This document shows positions 19,501 to 28,627 of a DNA stretch of 64,000 nucleotides, one piece after another. Position 1 is the stretch's first letter. Each line of letters starts with the position of its first letter. Origin of the DNA: Tritrichomonas musculus (lineage: Eukaryota > Parabasalia > Tritrichomonadida > Tritrichomonadidae); NCBI GenBank assembly GCA_039105265.1, contig JAPFFF010000011.1, positions 4,340,001-4,404,000 on the forward strand. Reading direction: 5' to 3'. The notes beneath the pieces were generated by a model that worked only from the letters and a program-made list of their open reading frames with translations, ran no database searches and was not told where the DNA came from. A program made the position numbers and the translations under genes.

Positions 19501-19529
19501 CTGTGCTTTCCCAATTTACCAACAGCAAA

Positions 19530-20339
19530 ATGAGTCTAGAAAAAGTTCATGACATAGTATCACAAGCACTGGAGATAAACAAAAATAACTTATGTGGAAG
19601 TAGCATAGATGAAATCCACAATGATATAGATGTTCGCTACAACTCTGTGAATGTTATAGTAGGAAAACAGTCTATGGGAAAAACTGTGATAGCACTACAG
19701 GAAATCATTAAAATATCACTTCTAAGTACTCACCATTTGTTAATATATGTTACGAAGAACGGAGATGAGAATGATAAGAGTTGGCAGTCACTGAAGACGT
19801 TCATTCAAATTCCATATATAGTAGTAAGTGAGAAAAATTGTAAGGATGCCATTCAAGAATTAATCTCTGCTAAAAACTTGTACTATATGATAAAGAGAGA
19901 GAATTTAGAGGAAAAAATAGATGATGGGCAGATGGAGGATATGTTTCAAGTGTTACACGTTCATGACTTCAGCAAAGACACCCTACATACTCTTATACTC
20001 TTTGATGATATAGCAAATTCAAAATTGTTCGCGGCACCAGAATCATATTTCTCACAACAACTACGACGCTGCAGACACACAAACATATCTTACTTCTTGC
20101 TGATTCAATCATGGAAAGGTCTCGCACCGCATATCAAGAACGAGATCACAACATTATTTATCTTCCCATGCTTCAACAAACAGCAACTCCACTTCATATA
20201 TTCACAGTCCGCCAGTAACTTAACTTTTGATGAATTCTATGATATGTACAAAACTATGACAGAAATGAAAAATAAACGTCCTTATATGATAGTACATGTG
20301 ACAGAAGGAGGAGAAACTATGGTGCGCGCACATTCATGA
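19530..20339 (+). CDS. Polinton 1 packaging ATPase (FtsK/HerA-like, A32 type)
   Basis: 269 residues from the ATG at 19530. Walker A is VGKQSMGKT and Walker B is TLILFDDIA. They are followed by the arginine-rich SQQLRRCRHTNISYFLLIQS segment, which fits sensor and finger motifs of A32-like genome-packaging ATPases of Polintons, adenovirus-like and NCLDV-type viruses. It would drive DNA into the capsid. The element 2 homologue at 49027-49866 is collinear and very similar. The gene overlaps the convergent small gene by 6 bp. Confidence 0.9.
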   Translation: MSLEKVHDIVSQALEINKNNLCGSSIDEIHNDIDVRYNSVNVIVGKQSMGKTVIALQEIIKISLLSTHHLLIYVTKNGDENDKSWQSLKTFIQIPYIVVSEKNCKDAIQELISAKNLYYMIKRENLEEKIDDGQMEDMFQVLHVHDFSKDTLHTLILFDDIANSKLFAAPESYFSQQLRRCRHTNISYFLLIQSWKGLAPHIKNEITTLFIFPCFNKQQLHFIYSQSASNLTFDEFYDMYKTMTEMKNKRPYMIVHVTEGGETMVRAHS

Positions 20340-20675
20340 TTTATCTTGTGGAGGATTTAAGAATTGTATGATCCTATTTATTGTCTCTTTCATTTGGCGT
20401 ATCTCTTCTTGTACATTCATTTCTGGTTCCTCTACTTGCTTCTTCTCCTCGTGCTTCTTTACATACTCGGCCTTCTCCTCGTGCTTCTTCAACATTAAAA
20501 CATCTTTGATTTTGGTAATTCTGTAACCTTTGATGTGATAGAGCTTGTTGAGTTTGTGAGTTGTGGTGCTGTCTATTTCTTCTTTATGCTTGTTGTAGAA
20601 TAAGTTGAACTCATCTGGGGAATCAAACTCTTTGATATAATTTGTGATAGGTTGGAGTATTTTAATTTCTGACAT
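20334..20675 (-). CDS. Conserved small Polinton protein with coiled-coil tail
   Basis: 113 residues from the ATG at 20675. Upstream in-frame codons are not shared with the homologue and were left out. The N-terminal 60 residues (PITNYIKEFDSPDEFNLFY, then TTHKLNKLY and GYRITKIKDVLMLKK) are strongly conserved in element 2 (49800-50219). The tail is charged and predicted coiled coil (EEIRQMKETINRIIQFL). It is convergent with and overlaps the ATPase, and divergent from the tiny membrane protein with a gap of only 16 bp. The function is unknown. Confidence 0.75.
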   Translation of the reverse strand: MSEIKILQPITNYIKEFDSPDEFNLFYNKHKEEIDSTTTHKLNKLYHIKGYRITKIKDVLMLKKHEEKAEYVKKHEEKKQVEEPEMNVQEEIRQMKETINRIIQFLNPPQDKS

Positions 20676-20691
20676 CTTTAATACGAACAAA

Positions 20692-20826
20692 ATGATAATA
20701 ACAAATGTTCTTCTTTCATGTTTAATCATAGTTGAGTTTTTACGATTGTGTGTGGAAATTTATTCTGTACTCCCTGATGAAGATCCGCCACTAGATGAAG
20801 AAGTGAGAAAAAAATTGTACTGCTGA
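20692..20826 (+). CDS. 44-residue single-pass membrane microprotein
   Basis: The product is MIITNVLLSCLIIVEFLRLC followed by a short acidic tail that ends EEVRKKLYC. The tail matches the microprotein of element 2 (50272-50415, ending DEMRKRLYS) at PP-x-L-x-(D/E)-E-(V/M)-RK(K/R)LY. One hydrophobic helix of about 18 residues is followed by a conserved PPLDEE-type tail. Conservation of position, length and tail in two diverged elements supports a real gene. A role in membrane interaction or egress is only a guess. Confidence 0.75.
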   Translation: MIITNVLLSCLIIVEFLRLCVEIYSVLPDEDPPLDEEVRKKLYC

Positions 20827-20926
20827 TATGGAAAAACATTAATGAGATGACAGATTGTGCAAAAACATTGATGAGGTGACAGATTGTGCAAAAACATTAA
20901 TGATAGAAGTCAGTCGGAATTCAGAC
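20827..20926 (+). repeat. Short direct repeats in a gap between convergent genes
   Basis: The phrase GACAGATTGTGCAAAAACAT followed by TRATGA is repeated about every 33 bp around 20835-20905. It separates the microprotein gene from the convergent MAFGS gene. Confidence 0.8.
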
Positions 20927-21181
20927 CTACTTCAACATAGGGACATCAAATCTGTTTACATTTCTGACCCCAATTGCATTTGTTCCGCTGCTATTTTTGT
21001 CTCCATTTGCCCAAGAATCTGCTTTGTCTGCAAAATTGCCTATAGTATTGAGAACATTTCCGACTGTACCACCGAAGACTGGAGCTACTGCTTTTGCTAC
21101 TTTGGATACTATTGGTGCTGCTTTACTTACGACATTTTTAACGCCTTTTGCTATCTTTTTGAAGAAACTTCCGAAAGCCAT
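20927..21181 (-). CDS. MAFGS protein: small amphipathic, probable minor capsid/membrane-active protein
   Basis: 84 residues. It begins MAFGSFFKKIAKGVKNVVSK and continues with an Ala/Val/Lys-rich amphipathic helix, then a Gly/Asn-rich stretch, and ends NRFDVPMLK. Element 2 has two relatives: 50424-50705 (same place, ending RRFDIPLLKE) and 58145-58369 (beside the basic protein). The start resembles the membrane-lytic amphipathic helix of adenovirus protein VI, a minor capsid protein, and the gene is divergent from the capsid gene with a 42-bp gap. The functional parallel is inference. Confidence 0.72.
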   Translation of the reverse strand: MAFGSFFKKIAKGVKNVVSKAAPIVSKVAKAVAPVFGGTVGNVLNTIGNFADKADSWANGDKNSSGTNAIGVRNVNRFDVPMLK

Positions 21182-21223
21182 GATTTTGAATTCGTGGAAA
21201 AAGATACTTTTTTTGAAACTGAA

Positions 21224-23152
21224 ATGACATACTACAACGCTCAAACCAAGAATTTAGGAAATGATGAAGGTGACGTACTCGGGTTCTTCCAAAATAAGAT
21301 GCGCAATTTAATACAGAAAAACGGTGGCGACAATTCTTTCTCATTCATTATGGAAGAGTTTAAAGACAAAGATGCTCCACTCCCTGTTGGAACCAAGACT
21401 AGAATCAAGCTCACACATTCAGGACACACAATAACACAAATAGAAAAATCATTCTCAACTATACTCCTCGACTTCAGAATTAAATTGTCAGACCCTATAG
21501 ATGTTTCAGCAGATAAGAACAAACTCATGAAAATCTTCGTGGGCTTCAAAAATGCTGTGGAATTCTATGAGGACTGTAGATTCTGGATAAATGACAAACT
21601 CCTCTCTGCATACAGGCAAGATGAACTACAAAGGGAATCATTTGCGTATAACAGTATCAAGCCTAGAGATGCCAAAGCTTCTAGTAAATTCAGTCATAGT
21701 ATCTGGGAAAACGTTGCACAATACTCACCATCTGTCTGTGGAACCTACATTGATTTAGTAGACATTGCTGATGGACAGCCACATACATTCACTATTGAAC
21801 TCACAATTCCATTTACAGATCAACTTGTACTTCAGGCTTGGCAACTCTACCCTAATGCTATCTGTGGTGAAATAGAAGAGGAAGTCAAAACAAGTCTTCG
21901 CGCAATGGTCTGGTGTCAAGTAAATCCAAATATTGTAAAAGAAACATTGCAGTTTTTGGAGGATAAAGAAATTACAGAACAAATTCCAGCAGTAGTTCCA
22001 ATCTCACGCAAGTTCACACAAGTAGGTAGACCATCAAATATAGTCGTTCATTACTCAGAAAAGCCAGCATCAAATCAAGTCTTACACATTAAGTACCAAA
22101 GACTACACGCAGGAAAAGCTTACACAGATACAGATCCAGCAAGTAGGGCAGACACACATAATGATGAAGCAGAACCTTTGACGATAGACTTCCATTATAC
22201 AGAAGCCGACTACACTAAATATGGAGTAACAAAGGACGACATCAATAAAGCTTCATTTGCGATTATGATAGCTGCTGCCAATCCTGATTATGTTCTCAAT
22301 GCTGGAGATGATGTGAAAATCATAAGTGAAGAAGTAGAAGGTGCTTTAATTACTGATGTTAAGAAGAGCGACGACAATATCAACCTCAGTGTTGGAAAAA
22401 TCACCCTTGATGTCCTCGGTGGCACAATACAATTGGGACGTAGCAACTTGGCAGGATTTGGACTAAAAGAAGAAACATATCAAGGTTTAGTTCGAGAATT
22501 ACAAACACCATTGCTAGTACCTGCGCAAGAACTAACTCGAGAAATCTTTGAGGGAAGCGCAAAGGTAAATGGACTTGAAATCTCTAAGTCTGTACCTCTT
22601 CGTAACGCCACTAACATTACCATGATGTTTCCAAAATCGCCGGCAGACATCACCTGCTTTGATAATATTATGTACAGAAATGTTCAGCTCATCGTAAATA
22701 AAAGAACATACCCAGATACTGAATTCAGTGATACGTGTGCAGCAAGGTTCTACCAACATCAACTTATTGCAAATGAACTCGACGGAACTTTAGAAGCAAC
22801 CCAAGAATTTGAGGACTCCTTCACGCAACCTCTTAATGATCCTGTTACTGGAAAGCGTTATACCAATTGCAGGAGTGATGGTACTTCTTTTGGTATCAAT
22901 TTCCAAATGGAGAGAAGTAATGCTGGCTATGTCTTTGATGGTATCGATACGGGCTCAACATCTATTACAGTCACATTTAGAGGACAGCCAATGTACCAAG
23001 GAGAGAACGACACATACTTTATACCAGACCCTGACTATCCAGATCAACACCCACCTGCACCAGAAGCTTGGATTTGCAGCGATACATACTGGACCTGGAG
23101 CACAAATGGTGTAGAGTATTATGCTGTAGGTGTCCCTGCTGGATATGAGTAA
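21224..23152 (+). CDS. Probable major capsid protein of Polinton 1 (double jelly-roll type)
   Basis: 642 residues from the ATG at 21224 (MTYYNAQTKNLGNDEGDV), matching the element 2 protein start (MTFLNAQTKNLGNDEGDV, 50761). Size, position next to the ATPase, and beta-rich composition with blocks like LDVLGGTIQLGRSNLAGFGL and TIPFTDQLVLQAWQLYP fit a Polinton major capsid protein. It is the most strongly conserved long protein between the two elements. The open frame continues upstream across the divergent MAFGS gene, but that extension is not protein-like. The fold assignment rests on size, context and conservation rather than on a recognised signature. Confidence 0.78.
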   Translation: MTYYNAQTKNLGNDEGDVLGFFQNKMRNLIQKNGGDNSFSFIMEEFKDKDAPLPVGTKTRIKLTHSGHTITQIEKSFSTILLDFRIKLSDPIDVSADKNKLMKIFVGFKNAVEFYEDCRFWINDKLLSAYRQDELQRESFAYNSIKPRDAKASSKFSHSIWENVAQYSPSVCGTYIDLVDIADGQPHTFTIELTIPFTDQLVLQAWQLYPNAICGEIEEEVKTSLRAMVWCQVNPNIVKETLQFLEDKEITEQIPAVVPISRKFTQVGRPSNIVVHYSEKPASNQVLHIKYQRLHAGKAYTDTDPASRADTHNDEAEPLTIDFHYTEADYTKYGVTKDDINKASFAIMIAAANPDYVLNAGDDVKIISEEVEGALITDVKKSDDNINLSVGKITLDVLGGTIQLGRSNLAGFGLKEETYQGLVRELQTPLLVPAQELTREIFEGSAKVNGLEISKSVPLRNATNITMMFPKSPADITCFDNIMYRNVQLIVNKRTYPDTEFSDTCAARFYQHQLIANELDGTLEATQEFEDSFTQPLNDPVTGKRYTNCRSDGTSFGINFQMERSNAGYVFDGIDTGSTSITVTFRGQPMYQGENDTYFIPDPDYPDQHPPAPEAWICSDTYWTWSTNGVEYYAVGVPAGYE

Positions 23153-23237
23153 GTGGTGGAATCTCATTAATGTTGACTTTTGATGATTTTTATTTTTGTT
23201 TAATTATTTTTGAATTTTATCTCATGTACAAAAATAG

Positions 23238-23756
23238 ATGACAACAGAAATGACAAACTCACGAATAACAATAACACCGAAGAACATTGAGAAGTATAAC
23301 ATTTATTGGAATTATAGATGCTTATCACCAACTGCAATCATGAATGTATTAAAGCAGAACTTCCCCTCTCGTTATTTCAACACTGAATCCACTACTCATG
23401 TTTTCATAAATAAACATTCAACGATGCCAGATCATTTTGCTAAACCTAATCGTGATAGTTGTAATGTAGAAGTAAGTTGTATCTCATTGTCTAATCATGA
23501 AATTATTTCCAATCATGAGGTATCAATGCTGTTTAATTGTGGAATGTTATTCATTAGGGTTACGAAGAGTGAAAAGTGGATGCGAAAATATGGTATGTCA
23601 TATGTTAGAATCAACAATCAAATCACTGAAACTGAATCATTTTCGTACTATCCATCAAGCTATTCCAATATGTTGAAACCACCAACAGAAAAAGAAATAC
23701 GAGAACAAAAAGAAAAGAGAAGTTTTAATATAGTCCTTAATCATATTCAACCGTGA
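23238..23756 (+). CDS. Unknown 172-residue protein at the right end of Polinton 1
   Basis: 172 residues starting MTTEMTNSRITITPKNIEKY and Lys/Glu-rich at the C-terminus. It follows the capsid gene after 85 bp. Element 2 has an unrelated-looking 146-residue gene in the same slot (52796-53236). No domain is recognised, and no adenain-type protease motif was found in it. Composition and position make it a likely real gene. Confidence 0.6.
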   Translation: MTTEMTNSRITITPKNIEKYNIYWNYRCLSPTAIMNVLKQNFPSRYFNTESTTHVFINKHSTMPDHFAKPNRDSCNVEVSCISLSNHEIISNHEVSMLFNCGMLFIRVTKSEKWMRKYGMSYVRINNQITETESFSYYPSSYSNMLKPPTEKEIREQKEKRSFNIVLNHIQP

Positions 23757-23763
23757 AACCTAT

Positions 23764-24115
23764 AAATGAGAATTATTTTTATGCGCAATACAGGGTCCGA
23801 AATCACCTACCTTTAATTACATATGAAAACACTAATGAAAACCCCGCACAAGTCCATAAATTTATCTCGCATATGTAATTCGATAAAATGGCGATCATCA
23901 AAAAGTTCACGATTTCGAGTTCAATAACATTGATTTTGATTTTGAAAACGGTCCTGAGCATTGTTTTTGAGAAATCACGCCTATTGAAGATAATATTGGA
24001 GAAAGATATAAGAATTGTATCGAAGGTTTAACAGTTGTACTTGCGCTAGGCGGACGACGTTAAAAAGGGGGAGTGAGGACTTCGGTCCGAAATCACCCTT
24101 TTTATCATACTACTA
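23764..24115 (-). repeat. Right TIR of Polinton 1
   Basis: This is the inverted copy of 7764-8114. By eye the copies agree throughout, with at most a single-base length difference. The palindrome is GGACTTCGGTCC at 24078-24089, and the outer end is CATACTACT followed by the duplication AAAGA. Confidence 0.95.
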
Positions 24116-24120
24116 AAGAT

Positions 24121-25112
24121 ATTTGATTAAATAATAATTCAATTTACGAATCAACATTCAATAAATTCAATGAATTTATTTAATTACTCGGCTATATATA
24201 TTCATAAAAATATAAATACTATTAAAATTTCAATGCATTATTTCAATGCATTATTTATTATTCGGCTATATATATTCATAAAAATATAAATACTATTAGT
24301 ATTTTAAATACATTTTATATCGGTATATATTTAAAATATAAATGAAAAAAATTTATTTTCAATTGAAAAAATGCTTTTATTGATTTTATTATATATTTAT
24401 ATCTTATTTTTTTTTTTTTTTTATTTTATATATGATATTTTGAAAGCTTTACAAATCACCAAAAAAACCGTTTTGGTGATCTCCAAAATATATGTAAACT
24501 ATTCAAAATTGAATGCTGTCGCCAAAAGCCCAAGACCTGGGCTTTTGGTGAAATCGGTTATTTGGCTTTTCATCGTCAATATAAATGAACTTTTTATTAT
24601 TATTTTATATGATATATTATACAAATCATACAATTATTTTGTAATATTCAAAAAATAACATTTTTTTACTGAGAAAATCTTATCGATTATTAATATGACT
24701 TTTGATAAAACTCATTTAATTCCTCTTTCAAATAATTCAATGGTTTATGACAATAATAAATATTAATAAAAATTTATTTGACAATAATATGGTTACATTT
24801 GGTGATTTTTAAAACCCAAAAAACGTTTATTTCACCAAATTTACAAGCTTAATTTAATATCATAAAATATCATTGATAATGTTTTTATAATATCATTTTT
24901 AAATAATGAACTAATTTATGAGTTCAAATGAATCCTTGATATTCAATTCGAAAACATCAATGAACAGTTATTCTAATTTTTAGAATAAATTATTTTATTT
25001 TCATATATATATATAGTTGAAAAATATAGTATTTCTTTAAAATATAAATTTTTTTTCAATAATAGGATATTGATATTTTAGCAATTTCTGAATTTATCTC
25101 AAAAAGTTTTCT
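24121..25112. other. AT-rich intergenic DNA with a local tandem repeat and a palindrome
   Basis: Around 24185-24300 a block GGCTATATATATTCATAAAA with AATATAAATACTATTA is repeated. At 24522-24548 the palindrome CCAAAAGCCCA-agacc-TGGGCTTTTGG has an 11-bp perfect stem. Long open stretches here are low-complexity and not protein-like. Confidence 0.6.
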
Positions 25113-25120
25113 CTCATACC

Positions 25121-27323
25121 TAGTATTAGCCAACCGTCATAGCTCACAATTTTTTGTGAGAAAATATCATGTAGACGAATTTCATTTATCTTCTGAATTT
25201 TTCTGAACTTAAATGAATGAAGTGAAAAATAATAGAAAATAATAGAAAAAATGATCGTTAAAATTTTATTAATGTTTTTAAAATATTTTGGAAAATAATT
25301 ATTCTTTCTGAATGGAATAAATATTTCCCATTCTAATTCCTAATTCTTCATTTAACAAATCATCAGATTTGTTATAGTTCTTTTTCCCGAAAACAAATTT
25401 CAGATGAGAAAAGAGTCGCTCTACTGCTGCCTCGCTGCAAGGCATATTTAGTATCCTTATAGCCAATTCTGCCAAACGATTCATCCCAGAAACTTGTCTT
25501 AAATTATTCCAAAAATCAAATGGATCAGTTTCTCCAAAATTTGGCATTTTTAAATATTTTTCAAATTGTTCACTTAATAAATCTTCATTATCACCAAATT
25601 TTGAGTAATTATATTTTAATAAATATGATTTTATTTTTGAAATTATATCCTCTTTTTCTTCTTCGTTTAATTTGCATAAAAAATAATTATGCCCTTCGCT
25701 AGTGAATAAAAAACTGGCTGCTGCTTGAATATATTCTTTTGCGTTCAAGATACGGTTCAAAATAATTTCAGAAAACTTTTTATTATCTTTGGTGGTTAAA
25801 GTACTGAAAAAGTCTTTTAATAAAATAAATTCTGGGAAAACTTGGCAGAGTAAAAAATTATTTGAACCAATTTTATTAATTAAATTTGACATGTACGTGA
25901 ATATTGTTGTCAATTCTTCGAATTCATTTGATTGATATGTTTGAATATATTTCTGATGAATTGAAATTTCGTTTATTACAGAAATATATTGATTAAATAA
26001 ATCAATACTAAATTGATTTCTTTGAATTTTTTGTTCAATTATATTTTTCTTTTCTAATAAATCATAAAGAACAGATAACATCTTTGGAAAAATTCTATCT
26101 TTGTAAAATAAAGAGAAATTGAAACATTTTGAAAAAGAGTCCCAACGGGTCTTTGAAAAAGTTGGAACTTTATGTGGAAATTCCATTTTTTGAGATAAAG
26201 ATAAAATAAATAATAATGTGTTCTTTATATTTATAAATTCAGTATTTTTTTCTAAATCTGATATTGATAAATTTAAAAGGTGGCAAGTACAACCTATCCA
26301 TTCAAAAAATGTATCTGCTAATTTTTGACAGGATATTTGGTCTAAGGCGTTAAATGCTTTTACCATGTTTGCTGCATGGTCTGTGCAAATAGAAATGACT
26401 TCAATATTTAAAACATTATTTAAATAATTAATAATTTCTTTTGTTACTTGAGAAATATTTTCACTAGTTGCTTTATCCATTTTTGAAATTTTAATATAAA
26501 ATAATCTACTTTTTGTGAACAATATAAAAGCATAAAAATTTTTCAAATTTCTCGATGCTCCGTCTATTAAAATTGAAGCAAACTCTCCAACATTTTGATA
26601 ATTAATTTCTGAATTATATTTATTAAATAATATATATATATGCTTTCTGATATCTGATTTTTTAATTATTTTGATCAAAGGATTTGAGTATTGTAAAATA
26701 TTAGAAAATTTAATTGAGCAAAGTGCATTAATTGAAATCTGATATGAGGCTAAAAAATCAGCAATCATATCTAGTATTTGATTATTAAACATTTCGAAAT
26801 ATTTTTTAAATTCTATACATTGTTCGCATTTTTCTGAATGTGCATAATGACTGTTTTCGTTAGTAAAAAAGTATCGTTTTATTTTTTTTTCTTTACAAAA
26901 CGGGCAGTAACTGTAAACTAACGGATGCCCAACATATATAATTCCATGTTTAGCAAAATTTTTAACATTTGCTTTGAAATGTGGATTGGTATTTGCGTTA
27001 TCAATTGATAATAGCGTTTTTATTAATAATTCGCTTCCAGCTGGGAGAGTCATTTTGGAAAAAAAATGAAAATTTTCATAAAAAAAATAAAAAAATATTT
27101 TTTTTGCGAATAATATGAATAATAATAAAAATTTAATTATACTTTTATTAATATATATCATTAACAAATAAATATTTATGAATATAAATATAAATCTTAC
27201 ATATATTTTGAGATATAGTTAAAATTATTTCTTGAGTTTTACTTTAATTCAAAATGTATTCTCAAAATATACGGGCTTAATTGAAATTAATTTGAATTGA
27301 TAAATGACGGTTGGCTAATACTA
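25121..27323 (-). mobile_element. hAT DNA transposon, apparently complete
   Basis: A 2203-bp element with 20-bp perfect TIRs (TAGTATTAGCCAACCGTCAT). It is flanked by a perfect 8-bp target duplication CTCATACC (25113-25120 and 27324-27331). It contains one open transposase gene on the minus strand. The 8-bp duplication and the C-terminal dimerisation domain are diagnostic of the hAT superfamily. The open frame and perfect ends argue for a recent and possibly still mobile copy. Confidence 0.95.
25299..27053 (-). CDS. hAT transposase
   Basis: 584 residues from the ATG at 27053 (MTLPAGSELLIKT). An upstream in-frame ATG would add a poly-Phe/Ile leader. Near the N-terminus, CPFC ... H ... C-x-x-C (YCPFCKEKK to CEQC) looks like a BED-like zinc finger. 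The catalytic region shows ILIDGASRN, then ICTDHAANMVKAF, the hAT C/H motif GCTCHLLNL and TRWDSF. The C-terminal dimerisation domain LAELAIRILNMPCSEAAVER, then LFSHLKFV, is classic hAT. It would cut the element out and reinsert it, acting in the nucleus. No interruption is seen. Confidence 0.93.
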   Translation of the reverse strand: MTLPAGSELLIKTLLSIDNANTNPHFKANVKNFAKHGIIYVGHPLVYSYCPFCKEKKIKRYFFTNENSHYAHSEKCEQCIEFKKYFEMFNNQILDMIADFLASYQISINALCSIKFSNILQYSNPLIKIIKKSDIRKHIYILFNKYNSEINYQNVGEFASILIDGASRNLKNFYAFILFTKSRLFYIKISKMDKATSENISQVTKEIINYLNNVLNIEVISICTDHAANMVKAFNALDQISCQKLADTFFEWIGCTCHLLNLSISDLEKNTEFINIKNTLLFILSLSQKMEFPHKVPTFSKTRWDSFSKCFNFSLFYKDRIFPKMLSVLYDLLEKKNIIEQKIQRNQFSIDLFNQYISVINEISIHQKYIQTYQSNEFEELTTIFTYMSNLINKIGSNNFLLCQVFPEFILLKDFFSTLTTKDNKKFSEIILNRILNAKEYIQAAASFLFTSEGHNYFLCKLNEEEKEDIISKIKSYLLKYNYSKFGDNEDLLSEQFEKYLKMPNFGETDPFDFWNNLRQVSGMNRLAELAIRILNMPCSEAAVERLFSHLKFVFGKKNYNKSDDLLNEELGIRMGNIYSIQKE

Positions 27324-27435
27324 CTCATACCGTAGTTTTATTTCAGAAAAAAAAATTTGTTTTTTATTTAATACACAAAAAGTTTGATTAAAATTTTTTG
27401 GTCTTTTGTATTCTCTTAAAAAGTGGACTTGAAAA

Positions 27436-27440
27436 TCATA
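27436..27440 (+). promoter_or_regulatory. Candidate initiator (TCATA)
   Basis: This matches the trichomonad initiator TCA(+1)Y(T/A). The A lies 15 bases before the ATG at 27453, within the usual very short 5' leader. Confidence 0.45.
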
Positions 27441-27452
27441 CATTTTTATTAC

Positions 27453-27887
27453 ATGCCTAAACAATTCGATTTCCTTCAGGTCGATGGAAAACGATATAAA
27501 TTCTCAAAAAAATCGTCACTTTGGGATGAATGGATCGATCCTATTAAGTCATTGTTTATAATTCTTTTATTAATTTATATTTCTATTGACCTTATTGATT
27601 ATTTAATCAATACAATTCCAGAATTAAAATATATTTCTATCAATCATAACCACCTCATCAAAAATATTAATGTTATTGTTCCATATATATACGAAAAAGT
27701 AAAAAAAGGATCTAAAATAAATACAATAAGAGTTTGTGCATGCGCCACAATAATTGCAGGGCTCTTATCGATGAATACAGCATTATCAATTTGGGGAGTC
27801 TTTAGGTTAAAAAAATCGTATGACCCTGATGGACTGACAATCAGATGCTACCATATAAATGGACAAATTTTTAAGTGCCTTTTATGA
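27453..27887 (+). CDS. Hypothetical membrane protein, two membrane segments
   Basis: 144 residues from the ATG at 27453 (MPKQFDFLQVDGKRYKF). There is a charged N-terminus and a first hydrophobic segment (residues of about 33-50, SLFIILLLIYISIDLIDYLI). An amphipathic loop with Lys-rich KKGSK follows, then a second segment (about 95-115, CACATIIAGLLSMNTALSI) and a short tail with Cys. No family is recognised. It lies about 120 bp from the hAT insertion, which may have landed in its upstream region. The composition is coding-like, so a real but uncharacterised gene is likely. Confidence 0.55.
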   Translation: MPKQFDFLQVDGKRYKFSKKSSLWDEWIDPIKSLFIILLLIYISIDLIDYLINTIPELKYISINHNHLIKNINVIVPYIYEKVKKGSKINTIRVCACATIIAGLLSMNTALSIWGVFRLKKSYDPDGLTIRCYHINGQIFKCLL

Positions 27888-28610
27888 TTAACGAACCTTT
27901 GTTTTTAATAAATTGTTTGTATTTCAGTTAAATCTTTTTTACATATAATTTTTTTTTTTTTTTAATACTAATTTTATTAGCTCATTTCATGCTGTTAATG
28001 ATGAATTGAATAAAAAAAGATATTTTTCAGCTTTGAATATCTACAAGCAATAGTATCAAAAAAAAATTAATGAAATTGAGTTAAAGATAAAAATCTATTT
28101 TTTCACAATTGAATGTATTATCAATGCAGTTGTTCCAACTTAATATAATACAAAAGTTTAAATATACTAAATACTAAAAAATAATTTTCTTTTTTTTAAA
28201 GTTCTTTTATTCAAAATTTGAAAATTTTTTCTAAAAAGGCATGACCCCCTACTCATGATTTTTTTTCGTGGCGTAATCTTCCCCCATTTTATACGCCAAT
28301 TCAAAAATTGAGAACACTACCCATTTTGCTTTGGCGAAAAAGCCTAGTTAAATGATATGATTTCAAATTTTATTAAAAATAATATAAATATTAAGAAGAT
28401 TTATACCGAGTTTATCATTGATTACAGTATATATATGAATAATATGTGGCATGCTCTCTATTTTCATTACTTTACATCCATATTTTATTATAAATTTTAA
28501 TAGTATCCAATCATATTTCTAATTCAGCCTTTTCACTTTAATCTTAATAAAATGCAAATTTACCTTGAAAATAGAGGGCAGAAATTTTTTTTTTTTTTAC
28601 AATTTGATTT
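27888..28610. other. AT-rich intergenic DNA
   Basis: No gene is recognised. Poly-T and poly-A runs are present. Near 28265-28300 the phrases GGCGTAATC and ATACGCC could pair (GGCGT/ACGCC). Confidence 0.5.
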
Positions 28611-28615
28611 TCATT
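28611..28615 (+). promoter_or_regulatory. Candidate initiator (TCATT)
   Basis: This matches the trichomonad initiator. The A lies 15 bases before the GTPase ATG at 28628, the same distance as in the gene at 27453. Confidence 0.5.
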
Positions 28616-28627
28616 CAAAAAATTGAA

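Larger units (their letters stand above)
7764..24115 (+). mobile_element. Polinton (Maverick) element 1, nearly whole
   Basis: The element is 16.35 kb, bounded by inverted repeats of about 351 bp that start AGTAGTATGATAAAAAGG. It is flanked by a 5-bp duplication AAAGA (7759-7763 and 24116-24120). It encodes the Polinton hallmark set: protein-primed-type family B DNA polymerase, retroviral-type integrase, FtsK/HerA-like packaging ATPase and a probable major capsid protein, plus a fibre-like protein and six or more small proteins. The TIRs look identical, so the insertion is recent. It appears whole end to end, with about one break in its coding content. Confidence 0.93.

Noticed and set aside
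20855-21223. Upstream extension of the capsid gene frame
   Set aside because: It starts at a non-ATG codon, overlaps the conserved MAFGS gene on the other strand, and is absent from the element 2 capsid protein, whose ATG start matches the ATG at 21224.
24371-24658. Open frame of about 95 codons right of Polinton 1
   Set aside because: It is poly-Phe/Ile/Leu from a T-rich tract, with no initiator and no similarity to anything else in the window.
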